The notes beneath the pieces were generated by a model that did not search any database, had not been told where the DNA came from, and saw only the letters and a program-made list of their open reading frames with translations. Shown piece after piece: positions 59,840 to 64,000 of a stretch of 64,000 nt of DNA (its first letter is position 1; each line of letters opens with the position of its first letter). The stretch is from positions 23,736,001-23,800,000 of the forward strand of contig CM060843.1 of NCBI GenBank assembly GCA_030762175.1, read 5' to 3'. The stretch is from Metallyticus violacea. Lineage: Eukaryota; Arthropoda; Insecta; Mantodea; Metallyticidae. The position numbers and the translations under genes are program-made.

Positions 59840-60084
59840 GTATTATTTAATTAATTTCTCTCTGTGGTCATAGAGCTGACTTGATAATTCTCAAAAATGT
59901 ATAGAAGCACTGAAAGTCTCGTTTTAGCTATGCTTCCAACTTTCCCATTGCTCATTGGAGTTTTTATTCTTATTTACACATGGCTTGCACGTCTGTATCA
60001 GGATTGTATCGTTAGGATTTTCATAATGGTAGTTTCTGTAGTTTCTGTCCTTAGGCTACAAATTGTTAATTTGTTAAAAATCAG

Positions 60085-60240
60085 GGTCTTCGGTGGCTGC
60101 GCTGGGTCCCAGCCCACTGGCCCTGGTGGAAAGGAGATCCCGCTCTCGTCGATGTTTGCTATTCGCATCTCCAGGAGGTGCGGTAATAACTTCAAGAAGA
60201 CATAACTCCGCTAGGCGATCTCCAAGGGAACAGTACAGAG
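60085..60240 (+). CDS. Host gene exon 4, Arg/Ser-rich cassette
   Basis: The acceptor TTAAAAATCAG has a weak pyrimidine tract; donor AGAG/GTAATT is good. The exon is 156 nt, phase 1 in and phase 1 out. It encodes 52 codons: SSVAALGPSPLALVE, RRSRSRRCLLFASPGG and SRRHNSARRSPREQYR. Skipping it keeps the frame (exon 3 to exon 5). The weak acceptor together with phase symmetry suggests regulated inclusion. No named domain. Frames read from 60093 or on the minus strand (shadows) are not separate genes. Confidence 0.75.
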
Positions 60241-60739
60241 GTAATTTTTCCTTAGATTTTAAAATTATGAACAACTTGTTACTGTTTGCCAGTTTTATAC
60301 ATAAGTGTAACAAAAATACTGGGACAAACATTAGGGGAAAATTCCCAACACCAAAACAAGAAAAAAATATTATATAATCATGTTCGGAAATGCCTGGTTT
60401 GTGAGTTTTGAAAGATCACAATCAACGTATTCAAGGTAAGACAAAACTACTTAAAAATGCTACAATAATAGTTAATTTTTTTAAACAATCGAGTGATATT
60501 ATCTATTCTGATGTATATTATTATATTAAGTTTTGTTGCGTTCATGTTATTCAGTATCTTGCGTTTGACTTGTGCCGAGTTCAATTGCATTTACAGACTA
60601 ACAATGGCAGGATATTCACATCGTGAGCAAAATATATACTGCCAGGTAATGGACGTGAGACTGTATGACTTTATGAAACAGTTTCCAAACCGAAGCCAGT
60701 CGAGTCATAAAATGTTTCTGCAATTTATGGTTAAATTAT

Positions 60740-61060
60740 AGCTAGTGTCTAGCTTGAATGTGCCGAGAAGATTTTGTCAGCCCACAAAGTTGGTTATGAA
60801 CGTTTGTGATAGCATCTCTTCCGAAGGATGTCTCATCTATAAAATAAGTCTTAAGAGATAAACAATGTATTGACAATTGAGTCTTCCGGGCTGTAAGGCC
60901 GTGGTACAATGGGATTATTCTCCTCATCTTTCCAGACGTTTTGTCCACGACTGCAGTGGACATCATCAGTGGCAGCTGAGGTGACAGCCTCGTCTCCAAG
61001 AAGATTAGAGCCCGAAAGATTCAGTTCAAATCACTGACACCGGCCGTGAAAGCCTACGTT
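60740..61060 (-). mobile_element. Penelope-like element end (pseudo-LTR) with hammerhead-like motif
   Basis: On the minus strand 60985-60885 reads CTGATGA (at 60970 downward), a stem-loop GTCCAC-TGCAGTC-GTGGAC, then AAAACGTC, then TGGAAAGATGAGGAGAATAA and CCACGGCCTTACAGCCCGGA. The CTGATGA / stem II / GAAAC / GTC layout is the hammerhead ribozyme core reported in terminal regions of Penelope-like retroelements; here the G of GAAA is A. The open frames (FTAGVSD-like FHGRCQ, VTSAATDDVHCSRGQNV, PRPYSPEDSIVNTLF) are the kind of spurious frames such ends give. No RT or GIY-YIG domain is present, so this is a fragment. It lies in intron 4. Confidence 0.5.
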
Positions 61061-61950
61061 TTACAGTGGATTGGCGGTTTGTGCATTGAACCATCGAAAA
61101 AGTTTTCCCGAGGTGGGTGATTGACAATACAAGATCCTGAACACATTGAAGATGATAAGGATATAAAAACTACTCATTTGGTCATATGAGATGTACCAGA
61201 TGCTACAGCTACTGTCTGGTGCTGATAACTAGATCTTCTTCAACACTTTATAGAATGAATTCTTCCTAATTCTCTTAGTGGTCCATGATCCGCAATTTGT
61301 GGACTAAGAATCCTGTCTCAGCAACTCGACAATAAAGTGTAGGAAAAGCTTTATGACTCCGCTACTGCGGTCAGAGAACGCCGTTTTATAAACCAATCGC
61401 CCGACCGTACATAAAAATAATATCGTCCATTTCACGATATGAACATTCGGCCATGGTTAGCCTCTCAAATGTAACCGAATGCATACGAATGTAAAATAGT
61501 CTCCATGGCAACGCATCACCATCTGCAGTAAAATGTACACCAGCATATTTACTTGCATCGAAAACTTCACTCGATTGTCTCAAAAAAATTAATCATTATT
61601 TTAACAAAGTTATGTTATTAGACCGCACTTGGAAACGCATTGTTCTTATCTTGTAATAATAAATCATAAACCAAGCATATTTGGACATATGTTTATGTAA
61701 AAAAGAAATACATATTAAAAATACTATAACAGAATAGGTCCATCTTATTATTCTATTAATCAAACCAATTTCGTATTTTTTTATTGTTGTAGTATTAGAA
61801 ACTCACCTCCAAAATTTGTCTCAATATTTTTACCTCCTCTATATTTTATTTGAAAATTAGTTAAACTAAATATTTATGGTTTTAGCTTTCTATGATATTC
61901 CTTATAAAGAATTCTAATAACATATTCAATGTCGTTTTCTTTCATTGCAG

Positions 61951-62001
61951 GCGAACTGGAACTTTCAGTTTATGGAAACAGTGGCCTTCTAACTATTCAC
62001 G
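61951..62001 (+). CDS. Host gene exon 5, start of a C2-like domain (51-nt microexon)
   Basis: Acceptor TTTCTTTCATTGCAG is strong; donor CACG/GTAATT follows. Only 51 nt, phase 1 to phase 1, adding 17 codons: G-ELELSVYGNSGLLTIH. The pattern G-x-L-x-L-S followed by L-L-x-I-x after a short turn is the first two beta strands of a C2 domain. The short gap between the strands is closer to RGS3-type C2 domains than to synaptotagmin-type ones. The rest of the domain must lie beyond 64000. The last base starts the next codon, so the protein continues. The domain call rests on a short match. Confidence 0.68.
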
Positions 62002-62712
62002 GTAATTTAATTTTATATAAAATACTTTAAGAGTAACTTAATTTATAATTATGCTATTAAGGATATCCATGAATGAAAATTTCAATAAATTGAGTGAAAA
62101 TATGATTTTTAATAGTAATAATTGGTTTAAACACTTCTATACTTAAAATACAGTATCGACTTGCAGATACACATATAGCATATTTAAGTACCCCTTACAC
62201 ATTTAAACTCTTCCTTAAACAGCTCACATCCACACATATCTACAAATTTTGCTAAATATATACATTAATAGTGTCAGTACAGCAAATTGTGTAAATAGCA
62301 AGCTGCCCATATACCAGAGATTGGTCTCTACAGCACAACAAAAATAAAACCCAGAACGCAGTAGCTGAGTCCCTTCACCACATCATATGTAATAAGTGCC
62401 ACACAGAAAGCTTGATCTTAAAAAAAATCGACTTATCAATTGTTAAAGTAAATAGAGAATTTAATATGGGGAACATGAAATTACTCGAGCACAGCATGGC
62501 GCCACAACAGAACGTTTACGGACTATGCAAGAAAAATATAATTGTAGTGTCATAAAAGTCGTGTTATTCGAATTAAAAAATGAAATTATTAAGAGAAAAA
62601 GGAGAAATAGAAGTAAAGTATGACGGATAAAGTAGCAGGAGAGGAGAGGAAAATTAATGTAAAGACCTAACTAATGAACAAAAAATAAAAAAATATTTTA
62701 CTTTGAGTAATC
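62002..62712. other. Intron sequence, nothing recognised
   Basis: AT-rich, no repeat relative or exon seen. Confidence 0.5.
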
Positions 62713-63841
62713 TACGAGAGCTGTTCAATAATTATTGATCATAATTTTTGACAACACATTTTTACTTATGCTCATAAATTTTATGGTTTTTCCCAAAGTA
62801 GTCCCCATTGGATGCAAAAATTCCATGGTTTTTTCCATTCTTCAAACATACGGTGCAAACCATTTAACAGGTACTTCACAATCGCTTCTGAAACCTTATG
62901 ATGGTAGAAAATTCTTCCCATGAGGATGTTTCTTAAAATTGGAGAATAGGAGCTAAATCTAGACTATAGGGAGGATGAGTGAGCACGCTTCACACTGATT
63001 TTTGTGAGATTTTCAGCAACAACATTTGGGATATGCGGCTGTGCATTATGGTGGAAGAGTTTCCTGTATGGAAATATGACCTTTTGCATGTGATATGTCC
63101 ATGCAGAGTTTTCAGGCCGCCTTTGTAGCACTGCCCAGTTACACTTGTGCCTGCAGGTACGATACGCTACTAAACCATTCCTTGAATATGGAAAAATGAG
63201 ATGACCATAACCTTCCCAGCAGAAACAACCACCTTTTCTGTTTTTGTTGTTGTTTTGTTTGCTCTGAAGATCGAAATGATGTAGACAACTTTCATCAGCA
63301 GTGATTACCTTTGAAAGAAGCTCGGCATCATCATATAACGTCATCTTTATATGCGTGCAAACCTGCACACGAATCAGCAGTCTTGAAACCCACACTGCAC
63401 AAACACGTCTGATGTACAACTCCTCAGTTACGAACGTGTGAGTGGCACCCACTGAAATTTTCAGAATTTATGAAAGTTTTCTGAATGTTATTCGACGATC
63501 CTCTTTCACAATGACAGCATCGGCGTTAATGTTTTCTTTCGTTACAGTAAAAATTAGAACACAGTTCATCTTGCTTTGAAATTGGTTGCCTTTCATCTTT
63601 AAACATTTTAAACCATATTGGAGCTATGGTAGAGGAAAATAAATTATCCATATACACCCCCCCCCCTGTAATATTGCATAGGCCTCAGATGAAGATTTGG
63701 TGAGACGAAAGCAGAATTTCGTCGCTTGTCAGTTCATTTTCCTGCAGGTGGAACAGATTATGTTTCAACTTGCACATCTCTCACAGGTTGAACCGAAAGC
63801 GACACAATAATGATCTTTGTTTATTAAACAGTTCTCGTGTA
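62713..63841 (-). mobile_element. Mariner transposon with both ends, ~1.13 kb
   Basis: The left end is TACGAGAGCTGTTCAATAAT (62713). The right end, read on the minus strand from 63841, is TACACGAGAACTGTTTAATA. These are matching terminal inverted repeats. The transposase runs on the minus strand: KFCFRLTKSSSEAYAILQ near 63710, VKEDRRITFRKLS near 63510, TFVTEELYIRRVCAVWVSRL, KVITADESCLHHFDLQSKQ (first catalytic Asp block, D kept), VIFPYRKLFHHNAQPHIPNV (HHNAQPH where HHDNAxPH is usual) and RILRNILMG-type remnants. C-runs and frameshifts show it is dead. It would lie in the intron after exon 5. Confidence 0.85.
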
Positions 63842-64000
63842 TAAATATTTAATTGTTGTTTCTTGTTCTTTATATTTTTAGCATTTTCGTTTCTGAAAAA
63901 GCTTCTTACATAGCGATTTTTGTCATATAATAATGAAATTAAGCACACAAGCTGACAGGTGCATGAAAAACAAAAATCTTGGTTTTTATTACAAATGTCC

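Noticed and set aside
59840..59850. Stop just after exon 3 as the true end of the protein
   Set aside because: The last bases ATCAG/GTATTA form a donor, and exons 4 and 5 continue in exact phase; intron retention could still give a short form.
1..64000. Bacterial-type systems such as CRISPR arrays, operons, phage or secretion genes
   Set aside because: Nothing of this kind is present; introns, SINEs and microsatellites show eukaryotic nuclear DNA.

Overview
The window is nuclear DNA from a multicellular eukaryote, almost certainly a large-genome insect. It is AT-rich, has spliceosomal introns of up to about 12.9 kb, trinucleotide microsatellites, tRNA-derived SINEs with A and B boxes, and many decayed Tc1/mariner-superfamily transposons of the kinds common in arthropods. 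I see no bacterial features: no operons, ribosome-binding sites or CRISPR arrays. The species cannot be fixed from sequence alone; the repeat load would suit a polyneopteran (cockroach, termite, stick insect), but that is a guess.

One host gene can be supported. It lies on the + strand and is visible as five phase-compatible exons (38874-39079, 51957-52169, 58590-59839, 60085-60240, 61951-62001). They give about 622 residues of a Ser/Pro/Arg-rich, probably disordered protein, and the reading frame is still open at 62001. The last exon looks like the first strands of a C2 domain, so the conserved domains lie past the right edge. The spacing of that strand pair is closest to the C2 domain of RGS3-type proteins, but this identification is an inference. 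Exons 2, 4 and 5 are frame-neutral cassettes.

Layout: 1-12 kb is mostly unique AT-rich sequence with one SINE, a degenerate ~140-bp tandem array (1500-1950) next to an inverted arm, and a 200-bp dispersed repeat present twice. 12-15 kb holds an inverted pair of ~360-bp repeats around a SINE. 16-23 kb is a transposon cluster: two decayed transposase genes back to back, a mariner with both ends that has been invaded by another element, and four SINEs. 26-32 kb holds a 204-bp MITE and its likely ~1.75-kb transposase-carrying parent. 33-38 kb holds LINE 3' ends, SINEs and a mariner. 39-58 kb covers introns 1 and 2 of the host gene, with further mariner remnants, SINEs and a ~500-bp tandem duplication. 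58-62 kb is the main coding part; its fourth intron contains a Penelope-like fragment with a hammerhead-like motif. 62.7-63.84 kb is another mariner with both ends.

Every transposase copy I read carries stops or frameshifts, so none looks able to make active protein. The mobile elements and the host gene do not appear to form a functional system together; the repeats occupy the introns and the upstream flank of the gene.
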